Part shown: positions 1 through 7,611 of the stretch, one piece after another | Position numbering within the stretch: position 1 is the stretch's first letter | Layout of the letters: each line of letters begins with the position of its first letter | Origin: Polynucleobacter meluiroseus | GTDB taxonomy: Bacteria; Pseudomonadota; Gammaproteobacteria; Burkholderiales; Burkholderiaceae | NCBI GenBank assembly: GCA_945881875.1 | Contig: CAMCVH010000006.1 | Span: 1 to 34,499, forward strand | Direction of reading: 5' to 3' | DNA length: 34,499 bases | Notes under the pieces: generated by a model | Seen by the model: the letters and a program-made list of their open reading frames with translations, nothing else | What the model was told of the DNA's origin: nothing | Databases searched by the model: none | Made by a program: the position numbers and the translations under genes

Positions 1-140
1 CACGATAAGGTACGTTCCGATATATTACTCACCCGTTCGCCACTCGCCACCAGGTGCAAGCACCCGTGCTGCCGTTCGACTTGCATGTGTAAGGCATGCC
101 GCCAGCGTTCAATCTGAGCCAGGATCAAACTCTTCAGTTT
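1..140 (-). rRNA. rrs: 16S ribosomal RNA, 5' end (partial)
   Basis: Read on the minus strand, the sequence begins AAACTGAAGAGTTTGATCC at position 140, which is the conserved 5' end of bacterial 16S rRNA, followed by the conserved GGCTCAG and CGCTGGCGGCA blocks and helix 6 with the text GGCAGCACGGGTGC. The gene runs off the left edge, so only about 140 of roughly 1530 bases are present. The helix 6 and GAGTAATATATCGGAACG text resembles Polynucleobacter, a recollection rather than a search. The exact 5' end is set by alignment with the E. coli start and could be off by a few bases. Confidence 0.97.
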
Positions 141-382
141 AATCACTGTTGAGGCACTGCTGCCTCGTCGCTCACTCATTCAGAACTGACTCTAATCTTG
201 CGATTAGAACCAAATTTACTGTTTTGTGAGTACTGCTTTTATATCTGTCCCGAAGGACTGGATGTCTTTTTCTCAGTACCCACATTTATCGGTTGACTAC
301 TTTTTAAAGAAGGCTGGAATTTGATTTAACTTTTCAATCGCATTCAGCAGAGAAACGAGACTTTGCCTGACTTCCACTGACA
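141..382 (-). other. 16S rRNA precursor leader with hairpins and boxA-like site
   Basis: This gene-free stretch lies directly upstream of 16S on the minus strand. Read as RNA it has an 8-bp stem (228-235 with 274-281, one G-U pair) enclosing a GUCC-UUCG-GGAC hairpin (247-258); a 7-bp stem closed by a GCAA GNRA-type tetraloop (191-208); and a 6-bp GAGGCA/TGCCTC stem with a GCAG loop (151-166) next to the 16S 5' end. A boxA-like TTCTTTAAAAA is at 301-311, where Nus-dependent antitermination signals are expected in rRNA leaders. That these elements serve processing and antitermination is inferred from their position. Confidence 0.6.
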
Positions 383-388
383 TGTCAA
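360..388 (-). promoter_or_regulatory. Possible rRNA operon promoter
   Basis: On the minus strand a perfect -35 TTGACA (388-383) is followed 17 bp later by CAAAGT (365-360), a poor match to TATAAT. AT-rich sequence lies upstream, as for an UP element, and the position just ahead of the structured 16S leader fits an rrn promoter. The weak -10 keeps confidence low, and another promoter may lie elsewhere in 360-570. Confidence 0.35.
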
Positions 389-443
389 CACCTTTGTTAG
401 AAATAATTCAAATCCACTACTAAGAAATCAAAATAACTAATTT

Positions 444-472
444 TTGACATTCAAATTCTTATCTAAAACAAT
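444..472 (+). promoter_or_regulatory. Candidate promoter for the GNAT gene
   Basis: TTGACA at 444-449 and AACAAT at 467-472 are separated by 17 bp, pointing right towards the acetyltransferase. The -35 is perfect and the -10 matches 4 of 6 bases. Transcription would start near 479, just before the palindrome at 487-502. The assignment is by consensus only. Confidence 0.4.
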
Positions 473-486
473 GTCTTAGCCATAGA

Positions 487-502
487 TTAGGGTTAACCCT
501 AA
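487..502. promoter_or_regulatory. 16-bp perfect palindrome, possible operator
   Basis: TTAGGGTTAACCCTAA is a perfect inverted repeat with no spacer, typical of a site bound by a symmetric dimeric regulator. It lies immediately downstream of the candidate GNAT promoter and about 100 bp upstream of the candidate rRNA promoter. I do not recognise the binding protein. Confidence 0.45.
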
Positions 503-571
503 ATTTTGCTGTTTATTTTGTATTTTGCGAGCTAGAATTGATTGTGCACCGCAACAGTTAAAGGGTTCTAA

Positions 572-1201
572 ATGTTTGAAATTTCAAGACCTCAGAATAT
601 GCCAAGAGTCCTCATACGAGAGCTTAATGCTGGTCATGCGGAAAAAATTCGTATGCACTTCAAAAACCTTGGCAGCGAAGACAGATTACTTAGATTTGGT
701 ATGTATACCAGCGATGAAATGTTAGACAAGTATGTCAATACTATTAACTTTCATAGAGACGCTATTTTTGGCGTGTTCGACAACAACTTAAATTTAATTG
801 GTTGTGCTCATTTAGGTTATTCAGCTTCAAACTTAGTGATTAATAGTACGGCTGAATTTGGTGTATCCGTTAGTGCAGAAGGGCGCGGAAAAGGTGTAGG
901 TTCTGCTTTATTTAAAAGAGCTGCGATACATGCGCGAAATACAAATATCAAAGTTCTTTACATGCACTATCTTTCACGTAATAAAGTAATGATGCACATT
1001 GCAAAAAAAGCGGGGATGTCAATCGAATTTTCTTTTGGGGAGGCAGATGCTTACTTGACGCTGCTACCATCAACTAACAACAGCATTGTCGCTGAAGCTG
1101 TTCAGGCTCAGGTTGCAGATATAGATTACGCATTCAAGAAAAATATTCGGCATTCAAAATCTTTTTTGTTAAACGCCTTCTCTTTTGCAAGTACCAAATA
1201 A
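572..1201 (+). CDS. GNAT-family N-acetyltransferase
   Basis: This 209-residue protein has the acetyl-CoA-binding motif A of the Gcn5-related N-acetyltransferase fold: a beta strand EFGVSVSAEG followed by RGKGVGSALF (residues 105-114), the pyrophosphate-binding loop and start of the following helix. It is expected to transfer acetyl from acetyl-CoA to an amine, but the substrate (small molecule, peptide or protein N-terminus) cannot be read from the sequence. The tail beyond residue about 165 is longer than a minimal GNAT domain and unrecognised. The start at 572 has AAAGGG shortly upstream; an in-frame Met10 is the alternative. It is a monocistronic unit between the rRNA promoter region and a convergent lipoprotein gene. 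Family assignment is firm, function unknown. Confidence 0.85.
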   Translation: MFEISRPQNMPRVLIRELNAGHAEKIRMHFKNLGSEDRLLRFGMYTSDEMLDKYVNTINFHRDAIFGVFDNNLNLIGCAHLGYSASNLVINSTAEFGVSVSAEGRGKGVGSALFKRAAIHARNTNIKVLYMHYLSRNKVMMHIAKKAGMSIEFSFGEADAYLTLLPSTNNSIVAEAVQAQVADIDYAFKKNIRHSKSFLLNAFSFASTK

Positions 1202-1228
1202 AAAGAGTTCCCATGAACTCTTTTTATT
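1197..1228. terminator. Bidirectional terminator holding both stop codons
   Basis: A perfect 14-bp inverted repeat, AATAAAAAGAGTTC (1197-1210) and its complement (1215-1228), closes over a CCAT loop. The A/T-rich outer arm supplies a U tract in both directions, so it can end the GNAT gene (+) and the BON lipoprotein gene (-). The GNAT stop TAA lies inside the left arm and the lipoprotein stop begins at the last base of the right arm. Confidence 0.85.
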
Positions 1229-1845
1229 TATTTTTGATTATCTAATCTTCGTTTATCAGATTCGGAAATAAGATCAAAGAGCTTTGTGACCTGTTTAACA
1301 CCAGATACCGATCTAGCAATATCAACTGCACGATTTGCTTCGGCTTCTGTAACAATACCCATTAAATATACCTTACTTGCTTCGGTCACCACACGCATTG
1401 AATTTGACGGGACACCTTCAGTTGTAATAAATATTGTTTTGATCCGCGTCATTAAAAAACTGTCATTTGCTCTAGCTGTCAGTGAGCTTGTCGGTGCCGG
1501 TATTAATTCATTGAAGACTTCTGTCACATTTTTCATTGCTTTTATTTGCCGCGTCACGTCTGCCTTGAGTTCTTCGGTCCTTGTCTCGCCCGTTAAAAGG
1601 ACTCTGCGATTAAATACAGTCACATTAATATGGACGTTGCTTCCATACTTTTTAATTATAAAACTCTCTGCCTCCAATTGAATACCAAGATCAATTGCTT
1701 GAGTGCCTGGGTTTCTTCTATCAGCAATAACCATGGCGCCACCAGCAACACCGCCGGCGATTAGCGGAAAACAGCCCGTTAAAGAAGTTGTAGCAATTGA
1801 TACCAAAAATAAATTAAAAGTACGTCGCTTAAATTGTTTATTCAT
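1228..1845 (-). CDS. dolP: BON-domain outer-membrane lipoprotein (DolP/YraP-like)
   Basis: The 205-residue product starts with a basic N-terminus, a hydrophobic signal segment and the lipobox LTGC (residues 22-25), so it should be cleaved before Cys25 and lipid-anchored. Two BON (phospholipid-binding) domains follow, roughly residues 50-118 and 125-195, each with the pattern VxVxNxxVxLxGxV. In E. coli the two-BON lipoprotein DolP supports outer-membrane integrity and lies next to diaA and close to rsmI, the same neighbours as here, which supports orthology. It follows diaA by about 15 bp on the same strand and is probably co-transcribed. Family call is firm; the orthologue name rests on domain layout and synteny. 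Confidence 0.85.
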   Translation of the reverse strand: MNKQFKRRTFNLFLVSIATTSLTGCFPLIAGGVAGGAMVIADRRNPGTQAIDLGIQLEAESFIIKKYGSNVHINVTVFNRRVLLTGETRTEELKADVTRQIKAMKNVTEVFNELIPAPTSSLTARANDSFLMTRIKTIFITTEGVPSNSMRVVTEASKVYLMGIVTEAEANRAVDIARSVSGVKQVTKLFDLISESDKRRLDNQK

Positions 1846-1860
1846 TTTCTTTCTCGCATC

Positions 1861-2502
<642 letters not shown>

Positions 2503-2560
2503 TTACGATTATTGGATCGCCAACTAATGTGTGGGTATTTTGACCCAAATAAAGGTAGTT

Positions 2561-3445
2561 ATGGATTTTTTTAAATTTGCCCAAGGGCAAAGCTTGCCCC
2601 CCGGATCTTTATTCTTAATTCCAACACCGATTGGGAACTTAGCCGACATCACTATTAGGGCGCTGTACATATTGCAACAAGTTGACGGGATTGCCTGTGA
2701 GGACAAGCGCCACAGCGGTAGCTTGTTAAGTAGTTATGGGATTTCAAAACCGCTTTTTGCAATACATGAACATAATGAAATTACAGCTAGCGCTCACGTC
2801 ATTAAAAAGTTACAAAAGGGTGAACGGTGGGCCTATATTTCTGACGCTGGGACGCCCGGAATTTCTGATCCCGGAGCCATTCTTGCCAATGAAGTAAAAA
2901 AAGCAAACTTTCCAGTTATTCCTTTGCCTGGAGCAAATGCTATTACAACCACCATCTCTGGGGCAGGGGATTTTTTAAAATCTACTGCTGGCCAATTTCA
3001 ATTTCTTGGGTTTTTGCCAAATAAAGCGACTCAAAGAGACGAAAGTATTAGACATGCACTTAGCTCTAATGTTGCTTCATTCTTTTATGAGGCGCCGCAC
3101 CGCATCGAAGGCACAATAAAAGCAATTGCCAATTTGATCGCTGATGATCAGCGCGTGCTTGTCGCCAAAGAGTTAACTAAAATTTATGAAAGTATCACGA
3201 TAATTAAGGGTTCAGAATTAGGCTCTTGGATCAACCAAGTCACAAGCTGGCAGGGTGAGTTCGTGATTGGAATCGAAGGGCGCCCAAAAAAAGAAAAGGC
3301 GTCTGAGCTAGATGAGCTTACTTTGAAATGGATATCTGAACTTGAGGACACTATTGGCCATAAAGATCTGTCGGAGATTATTTCAAGAGTTACCAGCATG
3401 CCTAAAAAAGATGCTTACAAAGCTTTACTTGAACTTAGAAAATAA
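2561..3445 (+). CDS. rsmI: 16S rRNA 2'-O-methyltransferase RsmI
   Basis: RsmI uses S-adenosylmethionine to 2'-O-methylate C1402 of 16S rRNA in the ribosome decoding centre. The protein shows the family signatures LFLIPTPIGNLADITIRAL near the N-terminus, CEDKRHSG, ISDAGTPGISDPG (AdoMet-binding loop) and FYEAPHRI, typical of the tetrapyrrole-methylase fold, followed by a C-terminal helical domain. A GTG at 2531 gives a 304-residue frame, but the ATG at 2561 has AAAGG five bases upstream and gives 294 residues, matching where homology begins. It is divergent from diaA and ends just before a strong terminator. Confidence 0.96.
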   Translation: MDFFKFAQGQSLPPGSLFLIPTPIGNLADITIRALYILQQVDGIACEDKRHSGSLLSSYGISKPLFAIHEHNEITASAHVIKKLQKGERWAYISDAGTPGISDPGAILANEVKKANFPVIPLPGANAITTTISGAGDFLKSTAGQFQFLGFLPNKATQRDESIRHALSSNVASFFYEAPHRIEGTIKAIANLIADDQRVLVAKELTKIYESITIIKGSELGSWINQVTSWQGEFVIGIEGRPKKEKASELDELTLKWISELEDTIGHKDLSEIISRVTSMPKKDAYKALLELRK

Positions 3446-3446
3446 A

Positions 3447-3469
3447 AAACCCCGCAACCTGCGGGGTTT
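3447..3469. terminator. Bidirectional intrinsic terminator (rsmI / cytochrome c)
   Basis: A 9-bp stem AAACCCCGC (3447-3455) pairs with GCGGGGTTT (3461-3469) around an AACCT loop, with A/T runs on both outer sides. It begins two bases after the rsmI stop and 15 bases before the end of the convergent cytochrome gene, so it probably ends both transcripts. Confidence 0.92.
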
Positions 3470-3484
3470 AATAAGTTTAGAAGC

Positions 3485-3991
3485 TTATTTAGCTTCTGCT
3501 TTTTCTTCTGGAGCTTTTGGCTCAGGAAACTTACCACCTGCAGATCCTGCTAGGTAAACTACTGCCCGACCCAGCTCATAATTTGAAATATCTGAAGGGC
3601 TCGCTCCACCCCTTGCTGGCATTGCACCTTTACCTTTGATCAATGCTGTCAACAAGCCATCATAACCACGTCCCAACCTAGCGCTCCACCCACCAACATC
3701 CCCAAACTTAGGAGCTCCAGCAGCACCAGAGGTATGGCATGAGGCGCAAGCCTGCTTATAGACTTCCTCTCCTGTTTTGAAGACCTTTGGACCTGAGGCA
3801 TCTTTGAAATCCAGCATTGCCACTGGTTTAATTAGTTTGTTTGCAGCATCAGCGTCAGCGCCTTTGGTTTTACCGTTTCCTACATAAACCATTAAAAGGG
3901 CAATAACTATCAAAGGTATAAAAAAGCTGGCAAAAACCACAATTGCCAATTGTTTTGGTGATTTGATCAAATTTCCGTGTTCTTCGCTCAT
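3485..3991 (-). CDS. Membrane-anchored cytochrome c (c5/c555-type)
   Basis: The 168-residue product has one membrane segment (about residues 14-36), a linker, and a single class I cytochrome c domain with the haem-binding motif CASCH (82-86) and a probable distal ligand Met124 in the GAMPARGG loop typical of c5-like cytochromes. The haem domain should face the periplasm and carry electrons in the respiratory chain. A Lys/Glu/Ala/Pro-rich tail follows. The start MSEEHGN at 3991 is chosen because the longer frame up to 4144 runs through tRNA-Arg on the opposite strand. It is divergent from that tRNA, with the promoter presumably in the short 3992-4068 gap. Partner oxidase or reductase is unknown. 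Confidence 0.9.
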   Translation of the reverse strand: MSEEHGNLIKSPKQLAIVVFASFFIPLIVIALLMVYVGNGKTKGADADAANKLIKPVAMLDFKDASGPKVFKTGEEVYKQACASCHTSGAAGAPKFGDVGGWSARLGRGYDGLLTALIKGKGAMPARGGASPSDISNYELGRAVVYLAGSAGGKFPEPKAPEEKAEAK

Positions 3992-4068
3992 GCCATATTC
4001 CCTGTTTTGATAGCTGGAAAGCATTATAACGATGATAATCGCCCTCGGCTTTACAATTTTTCTGTATT

Positions 4069-4143
4069 GCGACCGTAGTTCAATGGATAGAATTAGAGTT
4101 TCCGAAACTCTCGATACAGGTTCGATTCCTGTCGGTCGCACCA
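4069..4143 (+). tRNA. tRNA-Arg (anticodon CCG)
   Basis: A complete cloverleaf can be drawn: acceptor stem GCGACCG with CGGTCGC, anticodon stem AGAGT/ACTCT around loop TTCCGAA with anticodon CCG at 4102-4104, T-loop TTCGATT, and an encoded 3' CCA at 4141-4143. It reads the arginine codon CGG. It is a single tRNA between the divergent cytochrome gene and the desaturase. Confidence 0.96.
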
Positions 4144-4238
4144 TGATTAGGCGCCACTATTGAGGGCATCCCAAACTTTTTTTTTAAAACCCTTTAAAAT
4201 ACTGAATAATGTTAATTTGCCCAATTTAAAAGGTCACT

Positions 4239-5339
4239 ATGTCGTCAAATGAAATCGATATTAACCAACCCATTCCATTGGGCGAACCTATACCTCACCG
4301 CAAGGTGATCCGTACTTGGTTAACTCCTCTTACGGAAAGAGTTGTTGTCAAAGCGATCCTTCTTCAAATATTAGACACGGTCATCTTGACTGCTGGAATT
4401 ATTGGAACGGTTTACTTTGAGTCTATCTGGATCAAGTTATTACTAGCAATTTTTTCTGGATTTATGATCGGCAGGATCTTCATTCTTGGTCATGATGCCT
4501 GTCACCAAAGCTTCACGCCATATCGTTCATTGAACAAAATTTTGGGACGTTTAGCGTTTCTACCATCTCTTACACCATACAGTTTGTGGGAAGTTGGTCA
4601 CAACGTAGTTCACCATGGCCAAACCAACTTAAAAGGCTTTGACTTTGTCTGGGCACCACTTTCATTAGAAGAATACCAAAGCCTATCAATGGGCAGAAAA
4701 GTGCTGGAGCATATTTACAGAAGCGGTTTTGGCCCATTTGTTTATTACATCGTAGAAATTTGGTGGAACAAGATGTTCTTCCCAAGTAAAAAAGCAATGC
4801 CTGCAACTCGTCCTGCTTTTTTATGGGACAACGTATTGGTATCAAGCTTTGCAGCAATTTGGGTCGCCGCTTTAACTTTTGGTGCAATGGCTACCAATCA
4901 ATCTATTTTATTGACCGTTTTAATGGGTTTTGTTATTCCATTCGTTTTTTGGAATGGCATGATTGGCTTCGTTGTTTATGTGCATCACACACATCCAAGC
5001 GTATCTTGGTACTCAGATAAATCAGAGTGGCTAAGAGCCCAACCCTTCGTCTCAACAACAGTTCACTTAGTGTTTCCGTTTAAGTGGGGCGCCGCAATGC
5101 ACCACATCATGGAGCATACGGCACACCACGTTGACATGGGTGTCCCACTATACAAACTAAAGCAAGCTCAAGCTAAGCTTGAAGAAATGCTGCCGGGAAG
5201 AATCATCATTCAAAAGTTCTCTTGGGCCTACTATTTCGACACTGCAAAGTTATGCAAACTTTATGACACCCAGAGAAAGTGCTGGTTAGATTTCAAGGGT
5301 AATAAAACTGCTGATTCTGTGAAAATTGTTCTCAGTTAA
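4239..5339 (+). CDS. Membrane fatty-acid desaturase
   Basis: The three histidine clusters of the membrane di-iron desaturase/hydroxylase superfamily are present: HDACH (85-89), HNVVHH (121-126) and HHIMEHTAHH (288-297). Hydrophobic segments at about 38-80 and 198-250 flank the first two boxes as expected for an integral membrane enzyme. It should use O2 and an electron donor to put a double bond into an acyl chain of membrane lipids. The layout is closest to acyl-lipid (delta-12-like) desaturases, but the position of the double bond cannot be told, and a related hydroxylase is possible. AAAAGG lies a few bases before the ATG. It is followed by its own terminator, so the gene stands alone. Confidence 0.87.
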   Translation: MSSNEIDINQPIPLGEPIPHRKVIRTWLTPLTERVVVKAILLQILDTVILTAGIIGTVYFESIWIKLLLAIFSGFMIGRIFILGHDACHQSFTPYRSLNKILGRLAFLPSLTPYSLWEVGHNVVHHGQTNLKGFDFVWAPLSLEEYQSLSMGRKVLEHIYRSGFGPFVYYIVEIWWNKMFFPSKKAMPATRPAFLWDNVLVSSFAAIWVAALTFGAMATNQSILLTVLMGFVIPFVFWNGMIGFVVYVHHTHPSVSWYSDKSEWLRAQPFVSTTVHLVFPFKWGAAMHHIMEHTAHHVDMGVPLYKLKQAQAKLEEMLPGRIIIQKFSWAYYFDTAKLCKLYDTQRKCWLDFKGNKTADSVKIVLS

Positions 5340-5346
5340 TCCAAAC

Positions 5347-5370
5347 AAAAGCGCCCGAAAGGGCGTTTTT
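5347..5370 (+). terminator. Intrinsic terminator after the desaturase
   Basis: A 10-bp stem (AAAAGCGCCC with GGGCGTTTTT, one G-T pair) is capped by a GAAA tetraloop and ends in a T run. It starts 8 bases after the desaturase stop codon. Confidence 0.9.
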
Positions 5371-5416
5371 CAAAAAGAAGTTAAAATAACAGGCTAATTT
5401 TTATAAAGATGTTCTT

Positions 5417-5599
5417 ATGACAACGCCGCCAACCACCCTGGAAAGCAACACAAGAGTTATGAAATTCTGCTCTTCGTGTAGCAGAGAAAAGCCCCTTGAA
5501 GGTGGCACTTGGATTCCAACAAGCAATCGTAAACAGCGATGGATTTGTGCAAGCTGTTTATACAACAGAACCCACCGTACTGGCTCTGCTAAGGCTTAA
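5417..5599 (+). CDS. Small zinc-ribbon protein, function unknown
   Basis: This 60-residue protein has two CxxC knuckles, CSSC (18-21) and CASC (44-47), spaced as in a rubredoxin-like zinc ribbon, with basic residues between and after them. It probably binds one Zn ion, and the basic surface could contact nucleic acid or rRNA, but nothing shows a specific role. The ATG at 5417 is the only sensible start. The stop overlaps the stop of the convergent hydrolase gene by about 4 bases, so there is no room for a terminator between them. Short length and separation from other genes leave some doubt, but the cysteine pattern argues for a real protein. Confidence 0.72.
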   Translation: MTTPPTTLESNTRVMKFCSSCSREKPLEGGTWIPTSNRKQRWICASCLYNRTHRTGSAKA

Positions 5600-6243
5600 T
5601 TAGCACTATCTCCAACATAGGGATTAGTTAATCTTTCTTGTCCAAATGTTGAATTTGGACCGTGCCCCGGGATAAATGTAACTTCATCACCATGCGGGAA
5701 AAGTTTTTCTCTAATTGAACTTATTAAATCAGCGTGGTTACCTCTTGGAAAATCTGTTCTGCCAATAGAACCGGCAAATAGAACGTCGCCAACCACAGCC
5801 AATTTATCGTCTAGGCTATAAAAAATGACATGTCCAGGGGTGTGCCCAGGACAATGCCTTACAAGCATTTGGGTCGCTCCAACGGTAACAAAGTCACCAT
5901 CCACCAACCATTGCTTAGGGGTAAAGGCTTCGGCAGCACCAAAACCAAAACGCTGACTTTGAAGGGGTAATTGATCTATCCAAAACGTTTCATCCTCATG
6001 TGGCCCAATAATGTCGACGCCTAACTGTTTAGCAAGGGTAACTGCACCGCCACAATGATCAAGGTGTCCGTGGGTCAATAGTATTTTTTCAGCCTGAGCG
6101 CCGGACTCTTCCAAAGCTTTTAGAATTTTAGGCAAATCGCCGCCAGGATCAACGATGGCAGCTTTATTAGTTTTTTGACAGATTAAGATTGAGCAGTTTT
6201 GCTCAAACGGGGTAACTGGAACTACGATCACTTTTAATGTCAT
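5596..6243 (-). CDS. Metallo-beta-lactamase-fold hydrolase (YcbL/glyoxalase II-like)
   Basis: All metal-binding motifs of the fold are visible in this 215-residue protein: THGHLDH (57-63), HCPGHTPGH, the Asp in VVGDVLFAGSIGRTD and the final His in PGHGPNSTFG. The short length without the C-terminal substrate-binding domain of classical glyoxalase II, and the GSIGRTDFP stretch, match YcbL-type enzymes, which hydrolyse thioesters such as S-lactoylglutathione. Substrate remains inferred. It lies 29 bp downstream of amtB on the same strand without a terminator, so it may be transcribed from the amtB promoter, although no functional link is obvious. Confidence 0.88.
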   Translation of the reverse strand: MTLKVIVVPVTPFEQNCSILICQKTNKAAIVDPGGDLPKILKALEESGAQAEKILLTHGHLDHCGGAVTLAKQLGVDIIGPHEDETFWIDQLPLQSQRFGFGAAEAFTPKQWLVDGDFVTVGATQMLVRHCPGHTPGHVIFYSLDDKLAVVGDVLFAGSIGRTDFPRGNHADLISSIREKLFPHGDEVTFIPGHGPNSTFGQERLTNPYVGDSAN

Positions 6244-6272
6244 AGCCCAGATTATCCTAAGAATTTAATAAA

Positions 6273-7475
6273 TTACCAGCTTGATTCACGATCAGGCGTT
6301 GAGGTAATTTTATGAATCGTCAAATCAGCCCCATCAAACTCCTCTTCAGGACTTAAGCGTAAGCCCATAATCAGTTTCAAAAGCCCATAAACAATAATGC
6401 CTGCAATCAAGGCAATCAAAACTCCAGCAGAGGTGCCAATCAATTGAGCCACCAAGCTGACGCCGCCCAGCCCGCCAAGTGATTGCTGGCCAAAAATACC
6501 TGCGCAAATGCCTCCTAAGGCACCACAAAGTCCATGTAATGGCCAAACACCCAATACATCATCAATCTTCCAACGATTTTGAACAAGGGTGAACATCACT
6601 ACAAAAAGGGCGCCCGCTAGACCGCCCACAACCAAGGCGCCAATGGGATGCATTAAATCAGACCCAGCACACACGGCCACCAATCCAGCTAAAGGGCCGT
6701 TGTAGCTGAAGCCAGGGTCATTCTTACCCAAAAACCAGGCAACAATTGTGCCTCCAACCATAGCCATCAGGGAGTTCATGGCAACTAAGCCGCTTAACTT
6801 ATCAACTGTTTGAGCGCTCATGACATTAAAACCAAACCAACCAACCGCTAAAACCCATGCTCCCAGCGCTAAAAATGGAATATTAGATGGCGGGTGAGCA
6901 GAAATTCGGCCATCTTTTGTATAACGACCATGTCTTGCGCCCAATAAAATAATTGCTGGCAAGGCAAGCCATCCACCCACTGCATGAACGACTACGGATC
7001 CAGCAAAATCATGGAACTCAAAGCCAGTTAAGTCTTTAACCCAAGCTTGAAAACCAAGTTGCTGATTCCAAACCATCCCCTCAAAAAAAGGATATACAAA
7101 ACCAACTAAAAGGAATGTTGCAATCAACTGGGGATTAAACTTTGCTCGCTCCGCTATTCCACCCGAAATAATGGCTGGAATGGCAGCTGCAAAGGTTAAT
7201 AAAAAGAAAAACTTAACTAACTCAAAACCACTTTTCTGAGCCAAAACTTCTGCACTGGCAAAAAAGTTCACGCCATAAGCAATGCTGTAACCAATAAAGA
7301 AATAAGCTACCGTAGAAACGGCAAAATCTAGGAGAATTTTCACCAAAGCGTTTACTTGATTTTTTTTCCTAACTGTTCCTAGCTCCAAAAAAGCAAAGCC
7401 TGCGTGCATAGCAAGCACCATAATTGCCCCTGCCATGATGAATAGGGTGTCGACGCCTGATTTAAAATTGTCCAT
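6273..7475 (-). CDS. amtB: Ammonium transporter Amt
   Basis: A 400-residue polytopic protein of the Amt/Mep/Rh family, with about 11 hydrophobic segments. The conduction-path residues are present: Asp156 in HDFAGS and the twin histidines His164 (VVVHAVGG) and His314 (WPLHGLCG). It imports ammonium across the inner membrane. The soluble tail ends EEFDGADLTIHKITSTPD, the region known in AmtB to contact PII proteins. There is no signal peptide, and unlike many proteobacteria no glnK gene is adjacent. AAGGA eight bases before the ATG supports the start. An NtrC-like inverted repeat 72 bp upstream suggests nitrogen-limitation control, and the gene is divergent from the gcv operon. Confidence 0.96.
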   Translation of the reverse strand: MDNFKSGVDTLFIMAGAIMVLAMHAGFAFLELGTVRKKNQVNALVKILLDFAVSTVAYFFIGYSIAYGVNFFASAEVLAQKSGFELVKFFFLLTFAAAIPAIISGGIAERAKFNPQLIATFLLVGFVYPFFEGMVWNQQLGFQAWVKDLTGFEFHDFAGSVVVHAVGGWLALPAIILLGARHGRYTKDGRISAHPPSNIPFLALGAWVLAVGWFGFNVMSAQTVDKLSGLVAMNSLMAMVGGTIVAWFLGKNDPGFSYNGPLAGLVAVCAGSDLMHPIGALVVGGLAGALFVVMFTLVQNRWKIDDVLGVWPLHGLCGALGGICAGIFGQQSLGGLGGVSLVAQLIGTSAGVLIALIAGIIVYGLLKLIMGLRLSPEEEFDGADLTIHKITSTPDRESSW

Positions 7476-7546
7476 AAAGCATTTCCTTAAGAGGTTTTGG
7501 CAAAGATAACGAATTATCTACAGTTGCAACATCAACCTATAGTTGA

Positions 7547-7567
7547 TTTGCACCATTTTTGTGCAAA
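7547..7567. promoter_or_regulatory. NtrC-like inverted repeat upstream of amtB
   Basis: TTTGCAC (7547-7553) and GTGCAAA (7561-7567) form perfect 7-bp arms. The core TGCACCATTTTTGTGCA is one base from the enterobacterial NtrC consensus TGCACC-N5-GGTGCA. It lies 72 bp upstream of the amtB start and just before the gcv promoter, so a bound protein could act on either. Confidence 0.55.
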
Positions 7568-7575
7568 ATTAGATT

Positions 7576-7604
7576 TTGGAAATATCCTCTCTCTTAGGTA
7601 CAAT
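7576..7604 (+). promoter_or_regulatory. Promoter of the glycine-riboswitch/gcv operon
   Basis: TTGGAA (7576-7581) and TACAAT (7599-7604) are spaced 17 bp apart, matching the housekeeping consensus at 4/6 and 5/6. Transcription would begin near 7611, at the first bases of the riboswitch. Confidence 0.7.
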
Positions 7605-7611
7605 TAATCAA

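Noticed and set aside
1286..1681. 131-residue plus-strand frame inside the lipoprotein gene
   Set aside because: It lies antisense to a gene with clear lipobox and BON domains and has no family pattern; treated as a shadow frame.
2531..2560. GTG start giving RsmI 10 more residues
   Set aside because: The ATG at 2561 has a good ribosome-binding site and starts where family homology starts.
3992..4144. N-terminal extension of the cytochrome c frame up to 4144 (begins MVRPTGIEPV)
   Set aside because: It is the antisense reading of tRNA-Arg, a well-known annotation artefact. The haem protein starts sensibly at MSEEHGN (3991).
7476..7546. Sigma-54 promoter for amtB
   Set aside because: A GG...GC pair near 7520-7535 on the minus strand has spacing 10 and not 12, and the flanking bases do not fit.
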